Source of the DNA: G963665495 sp963677785
Lineage (GTDB): Bacteria; Desulfobacterota; Desulfovibrionia; Desulfovibrionales; Desulfovibrionaceae
Length of the DNA stretch: 64,000 bases
Reading direction: 5' to 3'
NCBI GenBank assembly: GCA_963677785.2
Contig: CAXXDH010000003.1
Span: 3,844,001 to 3,908,000, forward strand
Shown here: positions 47,666-55,994 of the stretch, piece after piece
Numbering within the stretch: position 1 is the first letter of the stretch
Layout: the number at the start of each line of letters is the position of its first letter
Notes under the pieces: generated by a model
What the model was told of the DNA's origin: nothing
Seen by the model: only the letters and a program-made list of their open reading frames with translations
Database searches by the model: none
Translations under genes and position numbers: made by a program

Positions 47666-48862
47666 ATGAAAGTGGGAAAAACTGCGGGGCTCGTTGTCGG
47701 GGCCCTGTTTTTGGTGGCATTGATACTCTGGTCCGGCGGTTTTTTTGATACGGGGAAGATTCCTCCGGGACAGCTCGGCGGCAAAAGTTCTCTTGGCAAA
47801 CCATTGCCCGGGGGCTATGCCGCTGTGCCCGTGGCTGAAAAGGTGATCACGGATTTTTATGAGGCCGTGGGTACGGTACGTCCGCGTACCGAGACCAAGG
47901 TGGAGGCGCAAGTGACGGCCAAAATCGAGGACGTACTCGTACGCGCGGGCGATCTGGTCAAAAAGGGGCAGCTATTGATCAAACTCGACAGCCGCGAATT
48001 ACGTGCCCGGCTGGAGGAATCCCGGCAGGCGCTGCAATCGGCTGAAGCCTCCAAAGAGCAGGCGCGCCGCGCCATTGACGCCGCAAAAGCCGCCTACGAC
48101 GATGCCAAGATTCAGTACCAGCGCATGCAGAATCTCTATGCACAGAAGGCCGTGGCCAAAAGCGAACTGGATTCGGACCGCGCGATCTTTTTACAGGCCG
48201 AGGCCGAGCACCAGCGCGCCGTGGAAGGTCTGACGGGTGCGGAAGCAGCCGTACGCAAAGCCAAACGGGTGGTGGAGCAGGCTGAGATCAATATGGATTA
48301 CACTGAAATTAAAGCGCTGGAGGACGGCGAAGTTTCCAAGCGGTCGGCTGAACTCGGTGACTTGGCTTATCCAAACAAGTCGTTGCTGTATGTCCAGACC
48401 GGCGGGACCATGCGGCTGGAAGCACTCGTACGTGAAGGATTGATTAACAAGGTCAGGCCCGGCACCAAGCTTCCGGTTGTCATCACCGCCCTGGACAAGC
48501 GGGTGGAAGGAACCGTGGAGGAAGTGGTTCCCTCAGGTGATCCGCGAACGCGAACGTTTGTGGTCAAGGTCGGATTGCCTGATCTGCCCGGACTATATCC
48601 CGGCATGTTCGGCCGCCTGCTTGTACCCATGGGCGAACGCAAGACACTGGTGATCCCCAAGGCTGCGGTCAAGCGCGTGGGCCAGCTCGAGACAGTGGGG
48701 CTTGTCTCCCAAACCAAAAAAGGCCAGCGCGTTCGGACTATTTACGTACGTACGGGGTTGTCTCGGGGCGACCTGGTAGAAATCCTTGGTGGTCTGAAAC
48801 CGGACGAAATCATCGCCACTCCCGCGGGTGCTGCGGACGGAGGAACGAACAATGCATCCTGA
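47666..48862 (+). CDS. RND efflux membrane fusion protein (398 aa)
   Basis: Periplasmic adaptor of the HlyD/AcrA type. N-terminal anchor GLVVGALFLVALILWSGGFF; biotinyl-lipoyl half VEAQVTAKIEDVLVRAGDLV; alpha hairpin (LEESRQALQSAEASKEQARR); then RAGDLVKKGQLLIKLDSREL and beta-barrel regions. It joins the RND pump below to an outer-membrane channel, which is not encoded here. GGAGG lies 9 nt before the ATG. The stop overlaps the next start by 11 bp. Confidence 0.92.
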   Translation: MKVGKTAGLVVGALFLVALILWSGGFFDTGKIPPGQLGGKSSLGKPLPGGYAAVPVAEKVITDFYEAVGTVRPRTETKVEAQVTAKIEDVLVRAGDLVKKGQLLIKLDSRELRARLEESRQALQSAEASKEQARRAIDAAKAAYDDAKIQYQRMQNLYAQKAVAKSELDSDRAIFLQAEAEHQRAVEGLTGAEAAVRKAKRVVEQAEINMDYTEIKALEDGEVSKRSAELGDLAYPNKSLLYVQTGGTMRLEALVREGLINKVRPGTKLPVVITALDKRVEGTVEEVVPSGDPRTRTFVVKVGLPDLPGLYPGMFGRLLVPMGERKTLVIPKAAVKRVGQLETVGLVSQTKKGQRVRTIYVRTGLSRGDLVEILGGLKPDEIIATPAGAADGGTNNAS

Positions 48863-51800
48863 TCGTCCGTCAGGTTTCATCGTCTCGGTGGTGGACGCCT
48901 TTCTCACAGGAAAGAACGCGTTTCTGTTTCTGATGTTCGCGTTATGCCTTGGCGCGGCTTCGATACTGCTGACGCCGCGCGAAGAAGAGCCGCAAATAGT
49001 GGTGCCCATGGCCGACGTCTACGTACAGGCCCCGGGCGCCTCGGCCCAGGAAATCGAAAAACTTGTGGCTTCACCCCTGGAACGGATGCTTTGGCAGGTA
49101 GATGGGGTGGAGTACGTGTATTCGACGTCACGGCGCAACAGTGCGCTGGTCACTGTGCGGTTTTATGTGGGTGAAGACAGGGAAAACTCGCTGCTCAAAC
49201 TGCACAACGCGATCATGAAGAATACGGACCTTGCGCCGTCCATTGTATCCAGCTGGGTAGTCAAGCCCGTGGAGATCGACGATGTGCCCATCGTCATGCT
49301 GACCTTGTATTCGGACCGCTACGATGACCACGAGCTGCGGCGTATGGCAGAGGAGCTGTTCCAGCGCCTGGCCGCCGTAGAGGACGTCTCGCAGGTCAGC
49401 ATTGTGGGCGGACGCTCGCGTGAGGTGCGTGTGGAGTTGCAACCCGAGCGCATGTCCGGGCTGCATGTTTCGCCTGTGGAGATCATTGATGCCCTGCAGT
49501 CGGCCGATGCTTCGGTCACGGCCGGAAGCCTGGATGCGCACAACAACGAATTTGTTGTCACAGCGGATTCGTTTCTGCGTTCGGCTGATGAAGTGGCGGA
49601 TCTGGTGGTGGGCGTATTTGACGATAAACCGGTGTATCTGCGCGACGTAGCCAAGGTTTTTGATGGTCCGGAGGAACGAAGCACCTATTCGCGCATCCGT
49701 TTTTCTGAGCGCAAATTGCAGGAAAGCGGAGGAAAGCTGCGTCATGAAGGCTACAGCGCGGTCACCCTGGCGCTGGCTAAGAAAAAAGGCACCAATGCCG
49801 TCAACGTGGCGGATAATATTGTCTCTGAAATGGATAAATTGCGTCAGGAGGTGCTGCCGGACGGCGTGCGGGTGGAGGTGACACGCAATTATGGAGAAAC
49901 CGCTCAGACCAAGGTCAGCGAGCTGTTCAGTTCGCTCTTTTTCGCCATTCTGACCGTGGTGGTGCTGCTGGCAATGACTCTGGGCTGGCGCGAGGCGCTG
50001 GTTGTGGCCATGGCCGTGCCCGTGAGTTTTTCCCTGGCCTTGTTCGTCAACTACCTTTTCGGCTACACCATCAACCGTGTGACCCTGTTCGCCTTGATTC
50101 TGTCGCTGGGGCTGGTGGTGGATGATCCCATCACCAATGTGGACAACATCCAGCGCCATATCCTGGCCGGAAAACGCAATGCCCTGAACGCCACACTGTA
50201 CGCGGTCAAAGAGGTGTTGCCGCCGGTGATCATGTCTACGCTGGCCATTATCATCTCGTTCACGCCCATGTTTTTCATTACAGGCATGATGGGACCCTAC
50301 ATGGCGCCGATGGCGGCCAACGTGCCTCTGACAGTATCCTTTTCCACGGTATGTGCCCTGACCATCGTGCCCTGGCTGAGTTATTACCTGCTGCGGGGTA
50401 AAGCCGGGCAGGGTAGTACGGGCGGAAGCATGGACGCGAACGGGCAAAACTTGTCTCAGGATACGCACCACGGCATGCTCTCGCGTGTGTATCGTGGAAT
50501 TCTTTCGCCATTTCTGGAATCCGGCTGGTGGCGCGTGTTGTTGGGAGTGGTCGTCGTGGTGCTTCTGGTCCTGGCAAGTTCGCTGGCTCTGATGCGCCAG
50601 GTCCCTCTGAAAATGCTGCCCTTTGACAACAAGAACGAATTCCAGCTCGTACTTGATATGGACGCGGGCACGAACCTGGAGGCCATGGACCGCAGCGTAC
50701 GGGCTTTTGAGGATTATCTGGCCACGGTGCCGGAGGTAAACAATTTCGTCTCATTTGTAGGAGACGCCTCGCCCATGGATTTCAACGGCATGGTCCGTCA
50801 TTACTATCTGCGCGACGGAGGCAACCAGGCGGACATTCGCGTCAATCTGGTGAACAAAGAACAGCGCGAACAGCAGAGCCACGCCATTATTCTGCGTTTG
50901 CGCAATGACCTGCAGGCCATTGCCGCGCGCTATGGGACGCGCTTGAAAATCGTCGAGGTGCCGCCAGGGCCTCCTGTTCTGTCAACCATCACAGCAGAGG
51001 TTTATGGAACGCCAGACCGGACCTACGGACAGCTGATTGATTCGGCCAAACATCTGCAGGGGTTGATGCGCGAGGAACCAGGCGTACGGGATATCGATGT
51101 TTCGTATGAGGCCGGGCGCGAGCGGATTAATTTTGTTCCTGATAAGGAAAAGGCCGCATTGCACGGCGTGAGCACTGAAAATATCGTCACTGCCCTGGCT
51201 CTGGCTGTGGGCGGCGAGATTCCGGCCAAGGTACATTATCCGAACGAACGCCAGCCTTTGGTGGTGCGTTTGATCGCTCCCCGTGACAAACGTTCGAGTA
51301 TCGCGGCCCTGACGCAGATTCCGGTAAAGAGCGATACGGGCAATATGGTGCCTTTAGGCGAATTGGGCAGGTTTGAAACCATTCCGGAAGACCAGCCCAT
51401 TTACCACAAAAATCTGCATCGCGTGGTGTACGTATACGCGGAAATGGCCGGACGCGCTCCAGGAGAGGCTATTCTGGATATGCAATCGCAGCTGAAGAGC
51501 AAACCGCTGCCTCCGGACACCTCAGTGGAGTGGGCCGGAGAAGGCGAATGGAAGATTACGCTTCGGGTCTTTCGAGATCTGGGGCTGGCCTTCGGCGCGG
51601 CCATGTTGGGTATTTACATTCTGCTGATCATTCAGACCAACTCTTTCGCGCTACCCTTGCTGATCATGATGGCCATCCCTTTGACGCTGCTGGGCATCAT
51701 GCCCGGGTTCTGGCTTCTGAACCTGTTCTTTACTGAACAGGTGGGCGGCTATGGCGATCCGGTCTTTTTCACGGCCACGAGCATGATCGGCATGATTGCC

Positions 51801-52103
51801 TTGGGCGGCATCGTCATCCGCAATTCGCTGGTGCTTATCGAGTTCATTGAAGACGCCCGCAGGCAGGGCTTAGCCTTGAAGGAAGCTATCCTGCAAAGCG
51901 GGGTCGTACGTATGCGGCCCATTGTGCTCACGGCGCTGACCACGGCCATGGGCGCCTGGCCAATCACCCTGGACCCGATCTTTTCGGGCTTGGCCTGGGC
52001 TTTGATCTTTGGGTTGTTCGCCTCGACCCTGTTCACTCTGGTGATTATTCCCGTGGCATATTATGCGGCGCAGCGCCGTTCGGATGCCGTGGAAACATCA
52101 TAA
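48852..52103 (+). CDS. RND-family efflux pump inner-membrane subunit (1083 aa)
   Basis: Proton-driven exporter of the AcrB/HAE1 superfamily. Twelve membrane helices and two large periplasmic loops; first helix NAFLFLMFALCLGAASILLT, then VYVQAPGASAQEIEKLVASP and ALILSLGLVVDDPITNVDNI (proton-relay Asp pair), second half LIMMAIPLTLLGIMPGFWLL and MIALGGIVIRNSLVLIEFIE. ATG 48852 with GGAGGA 8 nt upstream. Substrates unknown; the pair looks like a multidrug or lipid/organic exporter. A 12-bp hairpin follows. Confidence 0.94.
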   Translation: MHPDRPSGFIVSVVDAFLTGKNAFLFLMFALCLGAASILLTPREEEPQIVVPMADVYVQAPGASAQEIEKLVASPLERMLWQVDGVEYVYSTSRRNSALVTVRFYVGEDRENSLLKLHNAIMKNTDLAPSIVSSWVVKPVEIDDVPIVMLTLYSDRYDDHELRRMAEELFQRLAAVEDVSQVSIVGGRSREVRVELQPERMSGLHVSPVEIIDALQSADASVTAGSLDAHNNEFVVTADSFLRSADEVADLVVGVFDDKPVYLRDVAKVFDGPEERSTYSRIRFSERKLQESGGKLRHEGYSAVTLALAKKKGTNAVNVADNIVSEMDKLRQEVLPDGVRVEVTRNYGETAQTKVSELFSSLFFAILTVVVLLAMTLGWREALVVAMAVPVSFSLALFVNYLFGYTINRVTLFALILSLGLVVDDPITNVDNIQRHILAGKRNALNATLYAVKEVLPPVIMSTLAIIISFTPMFFITGMMGPYMAPMAANVPLTVSFSTVCALTIVPWLSYYLLRGKAGQGSTGGSMDANGQNLSQDTHHGMLSRVYRGILSPFLESGWWRVLLGVVVVVLLVLASSLALMRQVPLKMLPFDNKNEFQLVLDMDAGTNLEAMDRSVRAFEDYLATVPEVNNFVSFVGDASPMDFNGMVRHYYLRDGGNQADIRVNLVNKEQREQQSHAIILRLRNDLQAIAARYGTRLKIVEVPPGPPVLSTITAEVYGTPDRTYGQLIDSAKHLQGLMREEPGVRDIDVSYEAGRERINFVPDKEKAALHGVSTENIVTALALAVGGEIPAKVHYPNERQPLVVRLIAPRDKRSSIAALTQIPVKSDTGNMVPLGELGRFETIPEDQPIYHKNLHRVVYVYAEMAGRAPGEAILDMQSQLKSKPLPPDTSVEWAGEGEWKITLRVFRDLGLAFGAAMLGIYILLIIQTNSFALPLLIMMAIPLTLLGIMPGFWLLNLFFTEQVGGYGDPVFFTATSMIGMIALGGIVIRNSLVLIEFIEDARRQGLALKEAILQSGVVRMRPIVLTALTTAMGAWPITLDPIFSGLAWALIFGLFASTLFTLVIIPVAYYAAQRRSDAVETS

Positions 52104-52110
52104 TGAAAAA

Positions 52111-52144
52111 GGCGGCGCTCTCTTTCTGCCACGAGAGCGCCGCC
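52111..52144. terminator. Hairpin after the RND operon
   Basis: GGCGGCGCTCTC (52111-52122) with GAGAGCGCCGCC (52133-52144), 10-nt loop. Few T follow (TGAATATTTCG), so termination strength is uncertain; it separates the convergent RND and hemerythrin genes. Confidence 0.55.
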
Positions 52145-52172
52145 TGAATATTTCGTGCATTTTTGACGCAAC

Positions 52173-52580
52173 TCAGCAAACGCCTTTTTCGCGTAAAAAA
52201 GCGCCCAACTCCTTGTCCGTACCGTTGATGTGCTCCATCCACCAGTCCGTCAGCCAGTCCAGCAGTTCGGCGGTCAACTCTTCTTTTTTGTCCGTATATT
52301 GAAACAAGGCGGCGATGGCGCGCCTGGTAAAATAATCGTGCTGGGTCAAATGGGCTTCACGTCCGTCATACTTGTATACGTCCATTAGTTCTTTTTCCGT
52401 TTTGAAATGATAGCTGGCGTAGTCGTTGATCTCTTGAATGATACGTTCAAGTATGTTGCGCTCTTTGGCGTCCATATAGGCGTAATACAATTCATTTATC
52501 AGTAAAGTGAGTTTTTCGTGCTGGTCGTCAATATCCTTGATGCCGATATGCATGTTCGTGTTCCATGGAATAGCAGGCAT
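52173..52580 (-). CDS. Bacteriohemerythrin (135 aa)
   Basis: Four-helix non-heme diiron O2-binding protein. Ligand motifs in order: DIDDQHEKL (His), SYHFKTEKELM (HFxxE), AHLTQHDYF (HxxxH), and WMEHINGTDKEL (HxxxxD). Length 135 is the family size. AAGGAG lies 5 nt before the ATG. In sulfate reducers hemerythrins store or sense oxygen. Its long Glu/Lys-rich middle is normal. Confidence 0.95.
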   Translation of the reverse strand: MPAIPWNTNMHIGIKDIDDQHEKLTLLINELYYAYMDAKERNILERIIQEINDYASYHFKTEKELMDVYKYDGREAHLTQHDYFTRRAIAALFQYTDKKEELTAELLDWLTDWWMEHINGTDKELGAFLREKGVC

Positions 52581-52921
52581 AAACGCTCCTTATCAACGCA
52601 TGATGGTGATTTGATTGCAATGCTACACAAACTAGACTGATGAAAGTAAGGCGTCAAGCGGTTCCTGGTGGTTGTTAGTTTTTAGTCTGTATTTTTAGCC
52701 TGTTATCAAAAAAATGCGGAAAGCCTACTTGAACAGGTTGTATATTTTTGCTACGCACTCCACCACAGATCAGTAACTTTGGAGCAGATGCCAAACGACT
52801 TTTTTCCCTAGAGAAACGAGCCGGTCGTCTTTAACTGCGGTCCTTTCGGCAAATGCCAGGATGTGCAGCGTATGTATTTTTCCGCTTCTGTTACTGTTAA
52901 CTTCAACCAGGGAAGAAAAAA
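52581..52921. other. Divergent intergenic region (341 bp)
   Basis: Between hemerythrin (leftward) and the TiaS-like gene (rightward). No gene or strong hairpin; leftward frames over 52770-53162 are shadows or lack a ribosome site. Probably holds both promoters, not identified. Confidence 0.4.
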
Positions 52922-53647
52922 ATGGGTGTCTACATTGGGCTGGATGATACGGACGGCAAGACGAGTGCCATGGGTACAGGACGTCTTGCGCGTATGCTGG
53001 CGGCAAAGTTTGCGGACCGGGCTGAAATTTGGGGAGTATTGCGGCATCAATTGCCGAAAATGGACGTGATTCCATATACGTCCAACAACAGTTCGGCATG
53101 CATAGTTCTGCGCCCGGCTGAAGGGCAATTGTCTCTTGAAGAAGTCTTGGAAATAGCTTCAAATCATATCCTCCAATATGCGTCGGAGGAAGGCGACCCA
53201 GGACTTTGTGTATTGGACGAGAGAGAACTCGGGGCTGAGCTATTGAATTTTTCCGTACTTTCTACAGGCAGACTGATGCGGCAGAAAGATGCGCTGGATG
53301 TTGTCAAAAAGAATCGTTTGCTCGGCCTGGGGGGCACCAATGACGGTATCATAGGAGCAGCAGCTGCGGTTGGTCTGACCAAATACGGCTGGTGCGGACG
53401 TTTTATCGAATACGGTCCGCTCCGGACCAGCGCCCAGCCCGAGTCCATTGGACAGATACAAAATATGGGCATCAGAGTGCTTTCTGTGGACAGGGATCCG
53501 GCTGTACCTTTGTCCGAAGACCTGCTGGTGGGAGAAAAGTGGATTCGCCCCTCTCTCTGGAATGGCGAACCCGTTCTGCAGGTAGTGCGGGATGCGCCCG
53601 GATCCTGGCGTACGGCGCATAGCAAACGAAAAGATGCGGCCGCCTGA
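52922..53647 (+). CDS. TiaS-like / DUF1743-type domain protein (241 aa)
   Basis: Begins MGVYIGLDDTDGKTSAMGTG, the characteristic 'GhDDTDs..G.gT' start of the archaeal tRNA(Ile2) agmatinylcytidine synthetase TiaS and related proteins, followed by a ferredoxin-like fold (RLARMLAAKFADRAEIWGVL). Later blocks: GLGGTNDGIIGAAAAVGLTK and ILSVDRDPAVPLSEDLL. TiaS is ~420 residues with an OB-fold and zinc domain; this one lacks them. So it is a stand-alone relative with an unknown, possibly ATP-dependent, role. Bacteria normally use TilS, so TiaS function itself is unlikely. Confidence 0.65.
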   Translation: MGVYIGLDDTDGKTSAMGTGRLARMLAAKFADRAEIWGVLRHQLPKMDVIPYTSNNSSACIVLRPAEGQLSLEEVLEIASNHILQYASEEGDPGLCVLDERELGAELLNFSVLSTGRLMRQKDALDVVKKNRLLGLGGTNDGIIGAAAAVGLTKYGWCGRFIEYGPLRTSAQPESIGQIQNMGIRVLSVDRDPAVPLSEDLLVGEKWIRPSLWNGEPVLQVVRDAPGSWRTAHSKRKDAAA

Positions 53648-53709
53648 AATTTACGGCAAACTTCCAAGCCGTATTCCGTATGCGATCCAAAAGCATAGTC
53701 AGATCAAAA

Positions 53710-53737
53710 AAACCGCTGGTAATGTTACCAGCGGTTT
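53710..53737 (-). terminator. Terminator for the leftward PadR gene
   Basis: AAACCGCTGGTAA (53710-53722) and its exact complement (53725-53737). On the minus strand an eight-T run follows, so it ends the PadR transcript; it may also stop rightward transcription weakly. Confidence 0.8.
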
Positions 53738-53784
53738 GTATGCTTCAGTGGAAAGCGCTCTTTAATGCTTGTAAATTTTGTCGG

Positions 53785-54132
53785 TCAGTTTGAATGCCGG
53801 TAGTTTGCGACAAAACGCATCATCAGTTCTGCCTGCCGTTCGAGGTAATCGATCCAGGATTCCAATACTTCGCGTCCGGTATCGGTGATGCTGTAGCTGC
53901 GTTTCGCAGGGCCGGTTCCTTCGGACTCCCATTCCGACTGCAGCAACCCCTCTTCCTCCATTTGCCTGAGATGGCGGTAGATGACCCCGGGAGGAACTTC
54001 CCCTTGAATAAAACCGTATTGGGCAATGGCAGCGGTCAATCCATAGCCATGCAAAGGACCTTTCAGAAGAGCCATCAGAATGGACGGTTGGAAGTAGCGT
54101 TCCAGTTTGCCGGAACCAGGCTGTTTTTTCAT
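53785..54132 (-). CDS. PadR-family transcriptional regulator (115 aa)
   Basis: Winged helix: LERYFQPSILMALLKGPLHG, YGLTAAIAQYGFIQGEVPPG, VIYRHLRQMEEEGLLQSEWE, then YSITDTGREVLESWIDYLER. The short C-terminal helix is for dimerisation. ATG 54132 (MKKQPGSGK) with AGGA 7 nt upstream preferred to 54165. PadR-type proteins repress efflux or stress genes; the target is unknown and could be itself. Confidence 0.9.
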   Translation of the reverse strand: MKKQPGSGKLERYFQPSILMALLKGPLHGYGLTAAIAQYGFIQGEVPPGVIYRHLRQMEEEGLLQSEWESEGTGPAKRSYSITDTGREVLESWIDYLERQAELMMRFVANYRHSN

Positions 54133-54455
54133 GATTCTATCCTCATGAGAACAGAGCTGTCTCAAATTTATTCTTAAGATATTACATGGTCATTGCAGAC
54201 ATAGCAGAAGCAACTGTATACGGCATTGACGTACGAGAAGTAAAGAGCAGAAGATCATGCCCAAAATAATTGTGGCAGGTGCTGCAAGGAAGGTCAAGCT
54301 GGAAAGATGGTCAGCTATAGAGAACTGGAAAAAAATCAATCATTCGATACGGTGATTGGCTTGCAGAGCTCAGCTAAAAATGAGATTAACAAATGTGTCT
54401 TGACCTTCGGGTCACAACTGGATGGACTTATTCCACTAATTATAAGGTGCTAAGT
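54133..54455. other. Divergent intergenic region (323 bp)
   Basis: Between PadR and thrC. A short frame at 54258 (MPKIIVAGAARKV..., 32 codons) lacks a ribosome site and is not called. TTGACC at 54400 has no matching -10. No hairpin of note. Confidence 0.4.
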
Positions 54456-55907
54456 ATGAATGCCGATTTGTTTCCGTCGCTCCGCGGCAGAATGGAATAC
54501 TTTTGCCTCGGATGTGGGGCGCGGTTTTCCGCCGATGAGCTTTATTATACGTGTCCCGACTGTGGCGGCGTTTTTTTGCTCGAAAATCTTGATTTTGACG
54601 ACCTGGCGCACAAATCAGGAGAATACTGGCGCGAGCTGTTCGATACGCGCGCAGCGGCCAAAAAAAGCGCATTGCGCGGCGTATTCCGTTACTACGAACT
54701 CATGGCTCCCGTGCTGGACGAGTCCGACATCGTCTATCTTGGTGAAGCACATACGCCTATCATTGCCTCTTCACCTGCGTTGCGAAAACATATCGGGCAG
54801 GATGTCAGTTATAAAAATGACGGCCAGAATCCTAGCGCTTCCTTTAAGGATCGAGGAATGGCATGTGCTTTCAGCTACTTGAAGGCCATGGTCAGGATAC
54901 ACGGTTGGAACGAGGTTCTCACCGTGTGTGCTTCCACCGGCGATACGTCGGCTGCTGCGGCACTTTACGCGGCCTATGTCGGCGAACCGTTGAAGTCGGT
55001 GGTGATACTTCCCCAGGGTAAAGTGACACCGCAACAGCTCTCCCAGCCTTTGGGAAGCGGTGCTCTGGTGCTGGAGGTGCCTGGAGTCTTTGACGATTGC
55101 ATGAAAGTAGTTGAACATCTTGCGGATAATTACCGCGTTGCCCTGCTCAATTCCAAAAACGCCTGGCGTATTTTGGGGCAGGAATCCTATGCCTTTGAAG
55201 TCGCCCAATGGTATGACTGGGATCTTGACGGCAAATGTGTGTTTGTGCCTATCGGCAACGCCGGCAACATCACCGCCATAATGTCCGGTTTTCTCAAACT
55301 GAAACGGTTGCGGATCATTTCCAGCCTGCCGCGAATTTTCGGCGTGCAGTCGGAACATGCCGATCCGGTCTATAAATACTATGCGGTGAGTGATCCTGCA
55401 AAGCGGGCCTACGCCCCCGTATCGGTTACACCAAGCGTGGCTCAGGCCGCAATGATCGGCAATCCGGTTTCTTTTCCCCGTGTGAAATTCTTTGCGGACA
55501 AGTACGAGGAACTCGGCGGTTCGGGCTCCTTCCAGGTACTGCAGGTTACGGAACAGGCAATCATGGAAGGAATGCTGCTCGCCAACCGACACGGTCATAT
55601 TGCCTGCACGCAGGGGGGCGAATGTTTGGCAGGCTTGCTGCGGGCCAAGGAACTTGGTCTGATAGGCAAAGGTGAACTTGCCGTGCTGGACGCCACGGCA
55701 CACAGCCTCAAATTTGCGGACTTTCAAAGCATGTATTTCAACAATGCGTTTCCGCCGGAATATGAAGTCACGCCCAAAGACTCCTTGCGCAACAGTCCGG
55801 AGCTGCTTATTGCTCCTGAGCGGAAAAATGCGCTGTCCTCAGTCGACTATACAATTGAAGCCGCCAAGGCTGCAGCGGACAAGCTCGGATTGCGCCCCAA
55901 AGGTTAA
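54456..55907 (+). CDS. thrC: Threonine synthase with N-terminal zinc ribbon (483 aa)
   Basis: Final step of threonine synthesis: O-phospho-L-homoserine to threonine. N-terminal ribbon EYFCLGCGARF...YTCPDCGGVF, then the PLP-Lys block NDGQNPSASFKDRGMACAFS and STGDTSAAAALYAAYVG with the phosphate site VPIGNAGNITAIMSGF. ATG 54456 (MNADLFPSLRGR) with AAGGTG 7 nt upstream preferred to 54393. This longer, ribbon-bearing form is the one commonly seen in delta-proteobacteria. Confidence 0.92.
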   Translation: MNADLFPSLRGRMEYFCLGCGARFSADELYYTCPDCGGVFLLENLDFDDLAHKSGEYWRELFDTRAAAKKSALRGVFRYYELMAPVLDESDIVYLGEAHTPIIASSPALRKHIGQDVSYKNDGQNPSASFKDRGMACAFSYLKAMVRIHGWNEVLTVCASTGDTSAAAALYAAYVGEPLKSVVILPQGKVTPQQLSQPLGSGALVLEVPGVFDDCMKVVEHLADNYRVALLNSKNAWRILGQESYAFEVAQWYDWDLDGKCVFVPIGNAGNITAIMSGFLKLKRLRIISSLPRIFGVQSEHADPVYKYYAVSDPAKRAYAPVSVTPSVAQAAMIGNPVSFPRVKFFADKYEELGGSGSFQVLQVTEQAIMEGMLLANRHGHIACTQGGECLAGLLRAKELGLIGKGELAVLDATAHSLKFADFQSMYFNNAFPPEYEVTPKDSLRNSPELLIAPERKNALSSVDYTIEAAKAAADKLGLRPKG

Positions 55908-55994
55908 GAACATGACCACCCGGGAGGCTTTTCACACCGTATCGTTGATAACGCGGAGTTTTCCCATGTTTTCATGGAGGGTAGGGTAGAGTCC

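Noticed and set aside
49128..50471. 447-codon leftward frame inside the RND gene
   Set aside because: Shadow of the RND gene with His/Gln-rich composition.
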